Source: Brevibacterium sp. W7.2
GTDB lineage: Bacteria > Actinomycetota > Actinomycetes > Actinomycetales > Brevibacteriaceae
Length of the DNA stretch: 64,000 nt
NCBI RefSeq assembly: GCF_018137945.1
Contig: NZ_CP073089.1
Span: 1,302,001 to 1,366,000 of the forward strand
Direction of reading: 5' to 3'
Part shown: positions 18,773-27,731 of the stretch, piece after piece
Numbering within the stretch: position 1 is the stretch's first letter
How the letters are laid out: every line of letters starts with the position of its first letter
Made by a program: the position numbers and the translations under genes
The notes under the pieces: generated by a model
What the model was told of the DNA's origin: nothing
Databases searched by the model: none
The model's input: the letters and a program-made list of their open reading frames with translations, nothing else

Positions 18773-18842
18773 CTACGAATGCTAAGCGATCAGAGCTAAG
18801 CAATCAGGTGATTGTCCTTGGTGTGGCTGGGATCCGGGACGA

Positions 18843-19889
18843 TCACGGACACACTTTTTGGCCTATAACCCCGATCGAGTCGGCGAGGCGCTTCGTGTGC
18901 TCGGCGGTCTTGACGCTGGCGACGATGAGCTCGAGGGCGAGGCGGACGAAGATCACCCACAGCGACGGGACGATCCAGCCGAAGAGGATCGCGAAGAGCA
19001 GCGGCCACGGACTAAACGACGGCTCCGGCTCCCAGTAGCTCATCGCGACCCGCGACGCCGATCCGGCCGCGATGCCGCTGATGATCGTCGCGATCCAGGC
19101 GAAGACGGCGACGACGATCGCGAGGATGTAGATGATCCCCGCCCAGCGTGTGGCGACGAACGTGTTGAAGCGGAAGTCGAAGAGCGACTTGAAGAAGCCG
19201 CGCTGGTCCGCAGGCGTGGCAGTGCTGGGCTGGCCGTATCCGGTCGGCTGACCATATCCGGTCGGCTGGGCGTAGACCGCCTGCTGGCCGTACTCTGCCT
19301 GCTGGCCGTACTCTGCCTGCTGGCCGTAACTGCCGGGCTGAGAGCCGTACGGGTGGGCTCCGGGCTGAGAGCCGGGCGCAGCGGCCCCGGGCTGAGAGCC
19401 GTACTGATGAGCTCCGGGCTGCTGCGATCCCGCCGGCTGATCAGCGGCGACCTGACCGTTGGAGTAGTGGCCGCCGGAGTAGTGGCCGGGTGTCTGCGGC
19501 GAGCCGGGCTGCTGACCGGCGCTGTGCTGGCCGGCGCTGTGCTGGCTGTGTCCGTAGAGATCAGCGGCGCGCTGGTCGCCGTCGGCATGCCCCGGCTGGT
19601 ACTGCAGCGTCGAGTGCTGGTCAGCAGCATCAGGGTCAGTGGCAACAGGGTCAGAGGCACCGTTGTCGGCGGCACGGTCGGCGGTTGCGCTGGGCGCTGA
19701 CTCGTCGGCGGCGCTGCGTGCGGTCTCGCCGGCCCTCGATGCTGTTTCGTCGGCGTGGAGGGGAGGCGCGGAGTCGGTCGGTGCGGTCTCGCCTCGTGGC
19801 GCAGCGCCTCGCGGGACGGCGCTGTCGGCGCTGGGGGAGTGGTGGGGAGTCTCGGAGCTGCTCTTCTCCGGGTCGTGCGATGTCGACAT
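18843..19889 (-). CDS. DUF4282 domain membrane protein with Gln/Gly/Tyr-rich N-terminus, 3' end replaced by IS
   Basis: 348 residues from ATG (AAAGAGGA eight bases upstream). Residues 1-235 are disordered, first Ser/Ala/Asp-rich and then repeats such as YGQQAEYGQQAEYGQQ and GYGQPTGYGQP. The DUF4282 domain follows (FFKSLFDFRFNTFVATRW) with two membrane segments, IIYILAIVVAVFAWIATI and LLFAILFGWIVPSLWVIF, and ends LALELIVASVKTAEHTKRLADSIG. The original gene read ADSIGR-stop: its last bases remain at 17562-17569 on the other side of the IS. The inserted repeat now gives the tail VIGQKVCP and a stop at 18843-18845. The conserved domain is intact, so the protein may still work. Confidence 0.85.
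   Translation of the reverse strand: MSTSHDPEKSSSETPHHSPSADSAVPRGAAPRGETAPTDSAPPLHADETASRAGETARSAADESAPSATADRAADNGASDPVATDPDAADQHSTLQYQPGHADGDQRAADLYGHSQHSAGQHSAGQQPGSPQTPGHYSGGHYSNGQVAADQPAGSQQPGAHQYGSQPGAAAPGSQPGAHPYGSQPGSYGQQAEYGQQAEYGQQAVYAQPTGYGQPTGYGQPSTATPADQRGFFKSLFDFRFNTFVATRWAGIIYILAIVVAVFAWIATIISGIAAGSASRVAMSYWEPEPSFSPWPLLFAILFGWIVPSLWVIFVRLALELIVASVKTAEHTKRLADSIGVIGQKVCP
18844..18871. repeat. Right terminal inverted repeat of the IS, with target duplication at 18872-18879
   Basis: Perfect 28-bp partner of 17578-17605. Bases 18843-18845 inside or at its edge supply the new stop codon of the DUF4282 gene. Confidence 0.93.
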
Positions 19890-20041
19890 CGTCGCATCCT
19901 CTTTCGCGGTCGGTTTCAGGATCACGGGGCGGTGTGACGCCGCCCACCTGCGTATTCGCAATCTATCAGGGCGAGATCACGCGAGTTCCGATGCGTTTCA
20001 CACGGTGCTGTGAGCCGACGCCGAAGGTGGCCGGTTCTCCC

Positions 20042-20845
20042 TCAGGCCAGGCGCACGGACCACTCGAGCGCCGAGGCGGCGGTCGAGCGTGCGGCCACAG
20101 CGAGCGCCGCTCGCGACGGCGTGAGTCCGTCCCCGGTGCTCACGTGCCACACATCGAAGCCCGAACTCGCGGAGAACAGGGTGGAGGCCCCGTCGGCGCG
20201 CCTGATCCGACACTGCGACCGGGTCCCCGGTGCCATGGTGAACAGATCGTCGAGGACGACCCCGTCGAGACTGCGCAGAGCGCGGAAGTCCCGACACAGG
20301 ACGCACGCGTCGACCGCGGCGGCATGGTCGCGCGGAACCCACGAGCCCGTGTCGAACGCTGCCGCCGCGCGGTCGAGGCGCTCAGGCGCGACCGCGGTCC
20401 CGCCGAGCCATCCCGCGGAGTCGAGGCGCAGGGCGGCCTCATCGACGGCTGCGCCGCCGGGGTCGAACCAGGCACGGACACTGATGTCGAGGGCGGACGG
20501 GGAACGGACGTGGAGAGCGGCTTCGAGACCGTCGTCGGTGAGTGCGAATCTCACCGAGGCGGCCACCTGACCGTGATCGCCGGTGGCACTGAGAGTGAGA
20601 GTCGACGCAGACCGCGCGGCGACGGTCCACGCGGCATCGGAGAACTCCCCGATCCGCACCGCCCCGGCCGCCGCCGCGGTCACCGGCCCGGCCGCCGAAG
20701 GGGAGACGACGACGGGACGGCCGTCGACCGTCAGCGACCGGAGTCCGGCGCCCGCCCGCGTGACGACGGCACGGGTGACACCGTGCTCGAGGTCGACGTG
20801 ATCGGGCTGGTGCCGCGCCGGGTCGGTGACGGACGGGTCAGCCAC
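20042..20845 (-). CDS. Aldose 1-epimerase-like protein, divergent
   Basis: A 267-residue product that opens HVDLEHGVTRAVVTRAGAG and LRSLTVDGRPVVVSP, resembling the first strands of galactose mutarotases. The middle and end (AWFDPGGAAVDE, GFDVWHVSTGDGLTP) are weakly similar, and the usual catalytic histidine pair is not clear, so catalysis is uncertain. Starts are ambiguous: I chose GTG at 20845, seven bases after the stop of the IclR gene; an earlier start at 20884 would overlap that gene by 32 bases. Probably cotranscribed with the regulator. Confidence 0.5.
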   Translation of the reverse strand: MADPSVTDPARHQPDHVDLEHGVTRAVVTRAGAGLRSLTVDGRPVVVSPSAAGPVTAAAAGAVRIGEFSDAAWTVAARSASTLTLSATGDHGQVAASVRFALTDDGLEAALHVRSPSALDISVRAWFDPGGAAVDEAALRLDSAGWLGGTAVAPERLDRAAAAFDTGSWVPRDHAAAVDACVLCRDFRALRSLDGVVLDDLFTMAPGTRSQCRIRRADGASTLFSASSGFDVWHVSTGDGLTPSRAALAVAARSTAASALEWSVRLA

Positions 20846-20852
20846 GGTCGGG

Positions 20853-21578
20853 TCACCCGCGGACGAGCGCCTCGGTGAGCGCACGTGCCGCGTCGACGAC
20901 GGCCTTCGCGTGGAGGCGGCCCGGCTGCCGGGTGAGGCGGTCGACGGGGCCGGAGATCGACACGGCCGCGACGACGCGATTGCTCGGTCCGCGGACGGGC
21001 GCCGACACCGAGGCGACTCCGCGCTCGCGTTCGGCGATCGACTGGGCCCAGCCGCGGCGCCGGACGCCGGAGAGCATCGTCGCGGAGAAGCGGGCCCCGC
21101 GCAGACCGGTGTGGAGCCGGTCCGGCTCCTCCCACGCGAGGAGGACCTGGGCGGCCGAGCCCGCGCGCATGCTCAGGGTCGCCCCGATCGGCACCGAGTC
21201 GCGCAGGCCGACGGGCCGTTCGGCCGCGGCCACACACAGACGCAGATCGCCCTGGCGGCGGAAGAGCTGAGCCGACTCACCCGTCTGATCGCGCAGCTGC
21301 CCGAGCACGGGCCCGGCCGCGGCGAGCAGCCGGTCCTCGCCGGCGGCCGAGGACAGTTCGGCCAGACGCGGTCCGAGGACGAACCGGCCCTGCAGATCGC
21401 GGCCGACGATGCGGTGGAACTCAAGGGCGACGGCGAGACGGTGAGCGGTCGGTCGCGCGAGTCCGGTGAGCGAGACGAGCTCAGCGAGAGACGCGGGTCC
21501 GGCCTCAAGGGCGGAGAGAACCATTGCGGCCTTGTCGATGACGCCGACGCCGCTACCATTGCTTGTCATAGAGACCAT
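20853..21578 (-). CDS. ltbR: IclR family transcriptional regulator, LtbR-like
   Basis: 241 residues: an N-terminal winged helix (VIDKAAMVLSALEAGPASLAELVSLTGLARPTAHRLAVAL, quoted in parts in the family) with the recognition helix LARPTAHRLAV, then the IclR ligand domain (LRDSVPIGATLSMRAGSAAQVLLAW). It is divergent from leuCD. In Corynebacterium the IclR protein LtbR stands in the same place and represses leuCD and trp genes, so the same role is likely here. ATG at 21578 or the ATG three codons later at 21569 could be the start; both lie in a palindromic region. Confidence 0.82.
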   Translation of the reverse strand: MVSMTSNGSGVGVIDKAAMVLSALEAGPASLAELVSLTGLARPTAHRLAVALEFHRIVGRDLQGRFVLGPRLAELSSAAGEDRLLAAAGPVLGQLRDQTGESAQLFRRQGDLRLCVAAAERPVGLRDSVPIGATLSMRAGSAAQVLLAWEEPDRLHTGLRGARFSATMLSGVRRRGWAQSIAERERGVASVSAPVRGPSNRVVAAVSISGPVDRLTRQPGRLHAKAVVDAARALTEALVRG

Positions 21579-21590
21579 TGTGCGCGTCTC
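21571..21590. promoter_or_regulatory. Palindrome in the ltbR-leuC intergenic region, possible LtbR operator
   Basis: GAGAC (21571-21575) and GTCTC (21586-21590) form an inverted repeat with a 10-base spacer at the start of the regulator gene. The leader to leuC (21591-21757) has no gene that I can support. Confidence 0.35.
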
Positions 21591-21757
21591 AATGAGCGAG
21601 ATGCAAGTTCGAAATGCGATACGGGCGAGTAGATTTCACTCCACACCTCGAACGAGGCGGGGCGCACCGCGACCGCGGTCGCCTCAGGCGGTCGCACTCC
21701 GGCCGCCGCCCCAGAGCACTACCCGGGCGGAGGATCTCCGCTCCGGCGGGAGGAACC

Positions 21758-23275
21758 ATGCCACGCACATTGGCCGAGAAGGTCTGGGCCGATCACGTCG
21801 TCTCCCCAGGTCAGGACGGCGCACCCGACCTCATCTACATCGACCTCCACCTCGTCCACGAGGTGACGAGTCCGCAGGCGTTCGACGGACTCCGACTCGC
21901 CGGGCGCCCCGTGCGCCGCCCCGACCTCACGATCGCCACCGAGGACCACAACACGCCGACGTGGGACATCGACAAGCCGATCGCCGAACCGACCTCGCGC
22001 ACGCAGATCGAGACCCTGCGGAAGAACGCGGAGGAGTTCGGCATCCGCCTCCACAGCCTCGGCGACGCCGATCAGGGCATCGTCCACGTCGTCGGACCGC
22101 AGCTCGGCCTCACGCAGCCGGGCACGACCGTCGTCTGCGGCGACTCGCACACCTCGACCCACGGCGCGTTCGGGGCGCTCGCCTTCGGCATCGGCACCTC
22201 CGAGGTCGAGCACGTCCTCGCGACGCAGACGCTCAGCCTCAAGCCGTTCAAGACGATGTCGATCACCGTCGACGGCCAGCTGCCGCCGGGCTCGACGGCC
22301 AAGGACATCATCCTCGCGATCATCGCGAAGATCGGCACCGGCGGCGGTCAGGGCTACGTCCTCGAATACCGCGGCGAGGCGGTCCGGTCCCTGTCGATGG
22401 AGGCCCGGATGACGATCTGCAACATGTCGATCGAGGCCGGGGCCAGGGCGGGCATGGTCGCCCCCGACGAGACGACCTTCGAGTACGTCAAGGGCCGTCC
22501 GCACGCCCCTGAGGGCGTGGAATGGGATGAGGCGGTCGCGTACTGGAAGACCCTCTACACCGATGAGGACGCGACCTTCGACGCCGAGGTGGTCCTCGAG
22601 GCCGCCGACATCGAGCCCTTCGTCACGTGGGGGACGAACCCCGGTCAGGGCCTGCCGCTGTCGGCGAACGTGCCCGCGCCCGAGGACTTCGCCGACGAGA
22701 ACGACAAGATCGCCGCCGCCAACGCCCTGGCCTACATGGGCCTGACCCCGGGCACGCCGCTGCGCGACATCGCCGTCGACACCGTCTTCCTCGGCTCGTG
22801 CACGAACTCCCGCATCGAGGATCTCCGGGCCGCCGCCGAGGTGGTGCGCGGCCGGAAGAAGGCCGATTCCGTGCGCTTCATGGTCGTCCCCGGCTCCGCC
22901 AAGGTGCGTCTCGAGGCCGAGGCCGAGGGCCTCGACCGGATCTTCAAGGACTTCGGCGCCGAATGGCGCTTCGCCGGCTGCTCGATGTGCCTGGGCATGA
23001 ACCCCGACCAGCTCGCCGAAGGGGAGCGCTGCGCCTCGACGTCGAACCGCAACTTCGAGGGCCGACAGGGCAAGGGCGGGCGCACGCACCTCGTGTCCCC
23101 GCTCGTCGCCGCGGCCACGGCGGTGCGCGGCACGCTGTCCTCGCCCGCCGACGTCGAGGACCTGCCCCGCGATGCCGCCCCCGTGCCGTGGGACGATCGT
23201 CCCACCCTCACCCTGACCCCCACCTCGGCGGGCGATCCCGCTGCGACGGGAACCAGCGCCTCGGCGACCGCGTAA
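21758..23275 (+). CDS. leuC: 3-isopropylmalate dehydratase large subunit
   Basis: The large subunit of isopropylmalate isomerase interconverts 2- and 3-isopropylmalate in leucine synthesis together with LeuD. The 505 residues start [15 protein letters not shown] at an ATG with GGGAGGAA just upstream; the frame stays open further upstream, but that part does not look like LeuC. The [4Fe-4S] cluster cysteines are in [14 protein letters not shown] and [27 protein letters not shown] residues (here [15 protein letters not shown]) are conserved in aconitase relatives. The C-terminal 35 residues are an acidic/proline tail. leuD follows nine bases after. Confidence 0.96.
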   Translation: MPRTLAEKVWADHVVSPGQDGAPDLIYIDLHLVHEVTSPQAFDGLRLAGRPVRRPDLTIATEDHNTPTWDIDKPIAEPTSRTQIETLRKNAEEFGIRLHSLGDADQGIVHVVGPQLGLTQPGTTVVCGDSHTSTHGAFGALAFGIGTSEVEHVLATQTLSLKPFKTMSITVDGQLPPGSTAKDIILAIIAKIGTGGGQGYVLEYRGEAVRSLSMEARMTICNMSIEAGARAGMVAPDETTFEYVKGRPHAPEGVEWDEAVAYWKTLYTDEDATFDAEVVLEAADIEPFVTWGTNPGQGLPLSANVPAPEDFADENDKIAAANALAYMGLTPGTPLRDIAVDTVFLGSCTNSRIEDLRAAAEVVRGRKKADSVRFMVVPGSAKVRLEAEAEGLDRIFKDFGAEWRFAGCSMCLGMNPDQLAEGERCASTSNRNFEGRQGKGGRTHLVSPLVAAATAVRGTLSSPADVEDLPRDAAPVPWDDRPTLTLTPTSAGDPAATGTSASATA

Positions 23276-23284
23276 GGAGCAGCC

Positions 23285-23884
23285 ATGGAAGCCTTCACGA
23301 CCCACACCGGCGTCGGCGTGCCCCTGCGCCGCTCGAACGTCGACACCGACCAGATCATCCCCGCGAAGTTCCTCAAGCGGGTGACCCGCACGGGATTCGA
23401 GGACGCCCTCTTCTCCCGGTGGCGCACGGCCGAGGACTTCGTCCTCAACGACCCCGACTACGCCTCCGGGTCCGTCCTCGTCGCCGGCCCCGACTTCGGC
23501 ACCGGATCCTCGCGCGAACACGCCGTGTGGGCGCTCAAGGACTACGGGTTCCGGGTCGTCCTCTCCTCGCGTTTCGGCGACATCTTCCGCGGCAACTCGG
23601 GCAAGGAGGGTCTCCTCGCCGCGCAGCTCGAGCAGGCCGACATCGAGATCATCTGGAAGATCATCGAGAACCATCCGGGCACCCCGATCAGCGTCGACCT
23701 GGGTGAGAAGACCGTCACCTGCGACACGGTCACCGTCCCGTTCCAGATCGACGACTACACGCGCTGGCGGCTGCTCGAGGGCCACGACGACATCAGCCTC
23801 ACCCTGGCCAAGGAGGACGAGATCGCGGCGTTCGAGGCCAGGCGTCCCGTCCACAAGCCGCGCACCCTGCCCGCGAAGGTCTGA
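23285..23884 (+). CDS. leuD: 3-isopropylmalate dehydratase small subunit
   Basis: The 199-residue partner of LeuC. It has [16 protein letters not shown], the [13 protein letters not shown] swivel-domain signature and [27 protein letters not shown] precedes the ATG. Cotranscribed with leuC and under the same likely LtbR control. Confidence 0.96.
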   Translation: MEAFTTHTGVGVPLRRSNVDTDQIIPAKFLKRVTRTGFEDALFSRWRTAEDFVLNDPDYASGSVLVAGPDFGTGSSREHAVWALKDYGFRVVLSSRFGDIFRGNSGKEGLLAAQLEQADIEIIWKIIENHPGTPISVDLGEKTVTCDTVTVPFQIDDYTRWRLLEGHDDISLTLAKEDEIAAFEARRPVHKPRTLPAKV

Positions 23885-23994
23885 GGCCGGGTCGCACGGT
23901 CGTCTGCGCTAGTCTTGGACGAGTCCGAGGACAGCCGGCGGGTCACCGTCGCAGGAGTCCGCGGACGAGTCCGGAAAGCGACCAGGGGAGGAAC

Positions 23995-25311
23995 ATGCTC
24001 GAAGTCCGCGGCGGAAATCCGCTCGGGGGAACCGTGCGGGTCAGGGGCGCGAAGAACCTCGTGCCGAAGGCCATGGTCGCCTCCCTCCTCGGGGAGACCC
24101 CGTCCGTGCTCCGCGGCGTCCCGCAGATCCGCGACGTCGAGATCGTCACGGGACTCCTCGAGCTCCACGGCGTCAGCGTCACCCCGGGACCCGACGGCGC
24201 CCACGCCGACGGCGAGCTGCGTCTCGACCCCTCCCAGGTCGCGCAGGGCTCGATCGTCGACATCGACGCCCATGCCGGCTCCTCGCGGATCCCGATCCTC
24301 TTCTGCGGTCCCCTCCTCCACAGCCTCGGGCAGGCGTTCATCCCCGACCTCGGCGGCTGCCACATCGGGGACCGTCCCATCAACTTCCACCTCGATGTGC
24401 TCCGGCAGTTCGGCGCCGAGGTGGACAAGACCGCCGGCGGCATCATGCTCACGACGAAGCGCCGCCTCCAGGGCACGAAGGTCGAACTCCCGTACCCGTC
24501 GGTCGGGGCGACCGAGCAGGTGCTGCTCACCGCGGTGCGCGCCGAGGGCGTGACCGAGCTGCGCAACGCCGCGATCGAACCCGAGATCATGGATCTCATC
24601 GCGCTGCTGCAGAAGATGGGCGCGATCATCACCGTCGACACCGACCGGGTCGTGCGCATCGAGGGCGTCGACACCCTCCACGGCTTCATCCACCGGGCCC
24701 TGCCGGACCGCAACGAGACCGCCTCGTGGGCCTCGGCGGCCCTGGCGACCGGCGGGGACATCTTCGTCGAGGGCGCCTCGCAGCCGGAGATGATCACGTT
24801 CCTCAACATCTTCCGCAAGATCGGCGGCGAGTTCGAGGTCGACGAGTCCGGCATCCGCTTCCGGCATCCCGGCGGCAGGCTCGCCTCGTTCGCCCTCGAG
24901 ACCGACGTCCACCCCGGCTTCATGACCGACTGGCAGCAGCCGCTCGTCGTCGCGATGACCCAGGCCGAGGGCCTGTCGATCATCCACGAGACCGTCTATG
25001 AGAACCGCTTCGGCTTCACCCACGCCCTCGTCGAGATGGGGGCGAGGATCCAGCTCTACCGCGAATGCCTAGGCGGCACCCCGTGCCGGTTCGGGCGCCG
25101 CAACTACGCGCATTCGGCCGTCGTCTCCGGGCCCGTCGACCTCAAGGGCACCCGCATCGACGTCCCCGACCTGCGCGGGGGCTTCAGCCACCTCATCGCG
25201 GCCCTGGCCGCACAGGGGCGCAGCGAAGTCCACGGGATCGAGCTCATCAACCGCGGGTACGAGAACTTCCTCGACAAGCTGCTCGGACTCGGCGCCGAGG
25301 TCTCCGCATGA
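23995..25311 (+). CDS. murA: UDP-N-acetylglucosamine 1-carboxyvinyltransferase
   Basis: MurA transfers enolpyruvate from PEP to UDP-GlcNAc, the first committed step of peptidoglycan synthesis. The 438-residue protein has RVRGAKNLVPKAM near the start (Lys-Asn of the active site; other enzymes read GAKNA) and the loop cysteine at residue 122 in LGGCHIGDRP, the residue alkylated by fosfomycin in sensitive enzymes. The segment ETDVHPGFMTDWQQPLV is typical. GAGGAAC lies before ATG. Its stop overlaps plsC (ATGA). This leuCD-murA-plsC-gpsA-ddl arrangement is common in Micrococcales. Confidence 0.93.
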   Translation: MLEVRGGNPLGGTVRVRGAKNLVPKAMVASLLGETPSVLRGVPQIRDVEIVTGLLELHGVSVTPGPDGAHADGELRLDPSQVAQGSIVDIDAHAGSSRIPILFCGPLLHSLGQAFIPDLGGCHIGDRPINFHLDVLRQFGAEVDKTAGGIMLTTKRRLQGTKVELPYPSVGATEQVLLTAVRAEGVTELRNAAIEPEIMDLIALLQKMGAIITVDTDRVVRIEGVDTLHGFIHRALPDRNETASWASAALATGGDIFVEGASQPEMITFLNIFRKIGGEFEVDESGIRFRHPGGRLASFALETDVHPGFMTDWQQPLVVAMTQAEGLSIIHETVYENRFGFTHALVEMGARIQLYRECLGGTPCRFGRRNYAHSAVVSGPVDLKGTRIDVPDLRGGFSHLIAALAAQGRSEVHGIELINRGYENFLDKLLGLGAEVSA

Positions 25312-26069
25312 GCGCGACCGGCGGGGATGCACCCGGCGGCCACATCGTCTCCTTCGCACCCGGCGACGTCCGCTCCCAGCGGCGGGTCGCCTTCGTCGTC
25401 GCCTCCGCCGCGTACGGGCTCTTCCGCCTGACCTCGAAGATCCGCATCGAGAACCCCGGATACCTGCCGGAGAACACCGGGGCGATCGTCGCGGCCTACC
25501 ATGCCAACCACCTCGACCCCATCCTCGTCGGCCTCGGCCTGTGGCGCAGCGGCAAGCTGCCGCACTTCCTCGCGAAGTCGACGCTGTTCTCCGGCCCCCT
25601 GGGCATCGTCCTCAAGGGACTCGGTCAGATCCCCGTGCTGCGCGCCTCGGCGCAGGCCGGCGACTCCCTCGAGTACGCGAAGGACGCACTGGCGAAGGGG
25701 GAGATCGTCGTCATCTACCCCGAGGGCACGCTGACGAAGGACGAGCACTTCTGGCCCCAGCACTTCAAGTCCGGGACCGCCCGGCTGGCCCTCGAGACGG
25801 GTGCCCCCATCATCCCGGCAGCCCACTGGGGGCTCGAGGACGTCAAACCGCGCGGCACGCTGAGACCGCGCTTCCGCCCGCTCAGCCACACCTCCGTGGT
25901 ACGGTTCGGGCCGCCGATCGACTACCAGGATCTCTGGGAGCACAGGGAAGAGAAGAGTTCGATGACAGCGCTGACGAAGCGATTGACCGACACCATCGCG
26001 GGCATGGTCGCCGACCTCTCCGGCCGTGAGCTGCCGGCCCGCTTCCGCACCGAGGAGGCCGATTCGTGA
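25308..26069 (+). CDS. plsC: 1-acylglycerol-3-phosphate O-acyltransferase
   Basis: A 253-residue PlsC-type acyltransferase that acylates lysophosphatidate in phospholipid synthesis at the inner face of the membrane. The HxxxxD motif is H65-D70 (HANHLD) and the second motif is YPEGTLTKD (137-145). A short hydrophobic stretch before the first motif (VAFVVASAAYGLF) may anchor it. ATG overlaps the murA stop and the stop overlaps the gpsA GTG, so three genes are coupled. The start is fixed by this overlap; the open frame runs further upstream inside murA. Confidence 0.92.
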   Translation: MSATGGDAPGGHIVSFAPGDVRSQRRVAFVVASAAYGLFRLTSKIRIENPGYLPENTGAIVAAYHANHLDPILVGLGLWRSGKLPHFLAKSTLFSGPLGIVLKGLGQIPVLRASAQAGDSLEYAKDALAKGEIVVIYPEGTLTKDEHFWPQHFKSGTARLALETGAPIIPAAHWGLEDVKPRGTLRPRFRPLSHTSVVRFGPPIDYQDLWEHREEKSSMTALTKRLTDTIAGMVADLSGRELPARFRTEEADS

Positions 26070-27079
26070 GCACGCCCAAGATCGCCGTGCTCGGCGCCGG
26101 ATCGTGGGGGACGACGTACGCCGCCGTCATCGCCGATGCCGGGTTCCCCGTCACCCTCTGGGCCCGCCGTGCGGAGACCGCCGAGGAGATCACCACCGCC
26201 CACACGAACGCCAGGTACTTAGGCGACCGGGTGCTGCCCGACCTCATCACCGCGACGACCGACGACATCGCGGCCGTCACCGGGGCGGACATCGTCATCC
26301 TCGCCGTGCCCGCGCAGACCCTGCGCGACAACCTCAGCCGGTGGAAGGACCACCTGAGCGACGGGGCGATCCTCGTCAGCCTCATGAAAGGCATCGAGGT
26401 CGAGACGGGCAAGCGGATGTCGGAGGTCATCGCCGAGGTGACCGGCATCGCCGAGGGTCGGATCGCCGTCGTGTCCGGACCCAACCTCGCGAAGGAGATC
26501 GCCGACCGGCAGCCGACCGCAACCGTCGTCGCCGCCTCGGACATCGCCACCGCCGAGGCGGTCGCCGAGATCAGCGCGAACGCGTACTTCCGCCCGTACA
26601 CGAACACCGACGTCGTCGGCGTCGAGATGGGCGGGGCCGTGAAGAACGTCATCGCCCTGGCCGTGGGCATCGCCGACGGCCAGCGCCTCGGCGACAACTC
26701 GAAGGCCTCGATCATCACCCGCGGACTCGCCGAGACCTCCCGGCTGGCCGCGGCGATGGGCGCCGAGGCGCACACCCTTTCCGGACTCGCCGGACTCGGC
26801 GACCTCGTCGCCACCTGCGCGTCCCCGCTCTCGCGCAATCGCACCTTCGGCCGCCACCTCGGCGAGGGGATGAGCCTCGAGGAGACGATCGCGCACACCG
26901 AGCAGACCGCGGAGGGTGTGAAGTCCTCTCCCGCAGTGCTCGCCCTCGGTCGCCGCTACGGTGTCGACCTGCCGATCACCGAGGCGGTCAGCGCGGTTCT
27001 CGCCGGGCGTCTGCGGGTTGACGAACTCGCCGCTTTGCTGTTGTCTCGGAAGCGTAAGCACGAAGGCCCGCCGGCCTGA
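26066..27079 (+). CDS. gpsA: Glycerol-3-phosphate dehydrogenase [NAD(P)+]
   Basis: GpsA reduces dihydroxyacetone phosphate to glycerol 3-phosphate, the backbone for PlsC-type acylation. The 337-residue protein has the Rossmann motif IAVLGAGSWGTTYA, VSGPNLAKEIA, and the active region VVGVEMGGAVKNVIALAVG with the catalytic lysine; LAGLGDLVATC follows. GTG start overlapping plsC. Function and position agree. Confidence 0.96.
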   Translation: MSTPKIAVLGAGSWGTTYAAVIADAGFPVTLWARRAETAEEITTAHTNARYLGDRVLPDLITATTDDIAAVTGADIVILAVPAQTLRDNLSRWKDHLSDGAILVSLMKGIEVETGKRMSEVIAEVTGIAEGRIAVVSGPNLAKEIADRQPTATVVAASDIATAEAVAEISANAYFRPYTNTDVVGVEMGGAVKNVIALAVGIADGQRLGDNSKASIITRGLAETSRLAAAMGAEAHTLSGLAGLGDLVATCASPLSRNRTFGRHLGEGMSLEETIAHTEQTAEGVKSSPAVLALGRRYGVDLPITEAVSAVLAGRLRVDELAALLLSRKRKHEGPPA

Positions 27080-27125
27080 GGCCGTCACGGCTGCCGATCG
27101 ATCCGCACGAGCCCAAGGAGCACCC

Positions 27126-27659
27126 ATGAGCGTCAACTCACCGTTCTTCAACCTTCCCGAGCTTCCGACCTTCGAGATCACGAGCACCGACATCGAGAAC
27201 GGGGCGGCCCTCCCGGCCCCGCAGGCCTCCGGCATCATGGGCGTGCCCGGCGGTGAGGACAAGTCCCCGCAGCTGTCGTGGTCGGGCTTCCCCGCGGAGA
27301 CGAAGGCGTTCGCCGTGACCTGCTACGACCCCGACGCCCCGACCGGCTCCGGATTCTGGCACTGGGCCGTCATCGACCTCGACGCCTCGGTGACCTCCCT
27401 GCCCACCGACGCCGGCAACCCGGAGGCCGACCTCCTGCCCGCCGGCGCCGTGACCCTGCCCAACGACGCCGGACAGCCCCGCTTCGTCGGCGCCGCCCCG
27501 CCCGAGGGACACGGACCCCACCGCTACTACTTCATCGTCACCGCACTCTCCGAGCCGCTGGGGATCGACGCCTCCTCGACGCCGGCGTTCGCGGGCTTCA
27601 ACATGTACTTCAAGGGCATCGGCCGCGCGTGGCTCGAATGCACATACGAGGCCGACTGA
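27126..27659 (+). CDS. YbhB/YbcL family PEBP-like protein
   Basis: 177 residues with the phosphatidylethanolamine-binding protein signatures CYDPDAPTGSGFWHWAV (DPDxP motif) and GPHRYYFIV (GxHR motif), which line the anion pocket. Bacterial members have no settled function; they are named for the eukaryotic Raf kinase inhibitor fold. CAAGGAG lies before ATG. No signal peptide. It stands between gpsA and ddl, with a short inverted G+C-rich segment and a likely new promoter before ddl. Confidence 0.88.
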   Translation: MSVNSPFFNLPELPTFEITSTDIENGAALPAPQASGIMGVPGGEDKSPQLSWSGFPAETKAFAVTCYDPDAPTGSGFWHWAVIDLDASVTSLPTDAGNPEADLLPAGAVTLPNDAGQPRFVGAAPPEGHGPHRYYFIVTALSEPLGIDASSTPAFAGFNMYFKGIGRAWLECTYEAD

Positions 27660-27731
27660 GCTAGAGTTTCCCAGTCCCCGCACGCTCGGGCGTGCGGGGA
27701 CGATGAGTTCCATCCCCGATCAAGGACCGAT

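Larger units (their letters stand above)
17578..18871 (-). mobile_element. Complete IS256/IS1249-type insertion sequence, 1294 bp
   Basis: Bounded by perfect 28-bp terminal inverted repeats (17578-17605 and 18844-18871) that begin GGGTTATAGGCC. Each end is flanked by the same 8 bases CGATCGAG (17570-17577 and 18872-18879), the target duplication size expected of IS256-group elements. It carries one transposase gene on the minus strand. Exact ends and target copies suggest a recent insertion. It lies in the last two codons of the DUF4282 gene. Confidence 0.93.

Noticed and set aside
21591-21757. Possible T-box or leucine leader peptide before leuC
   Set aside because: No specifier loop, T-box core sequence or leucine-rich short frame could be recognised.
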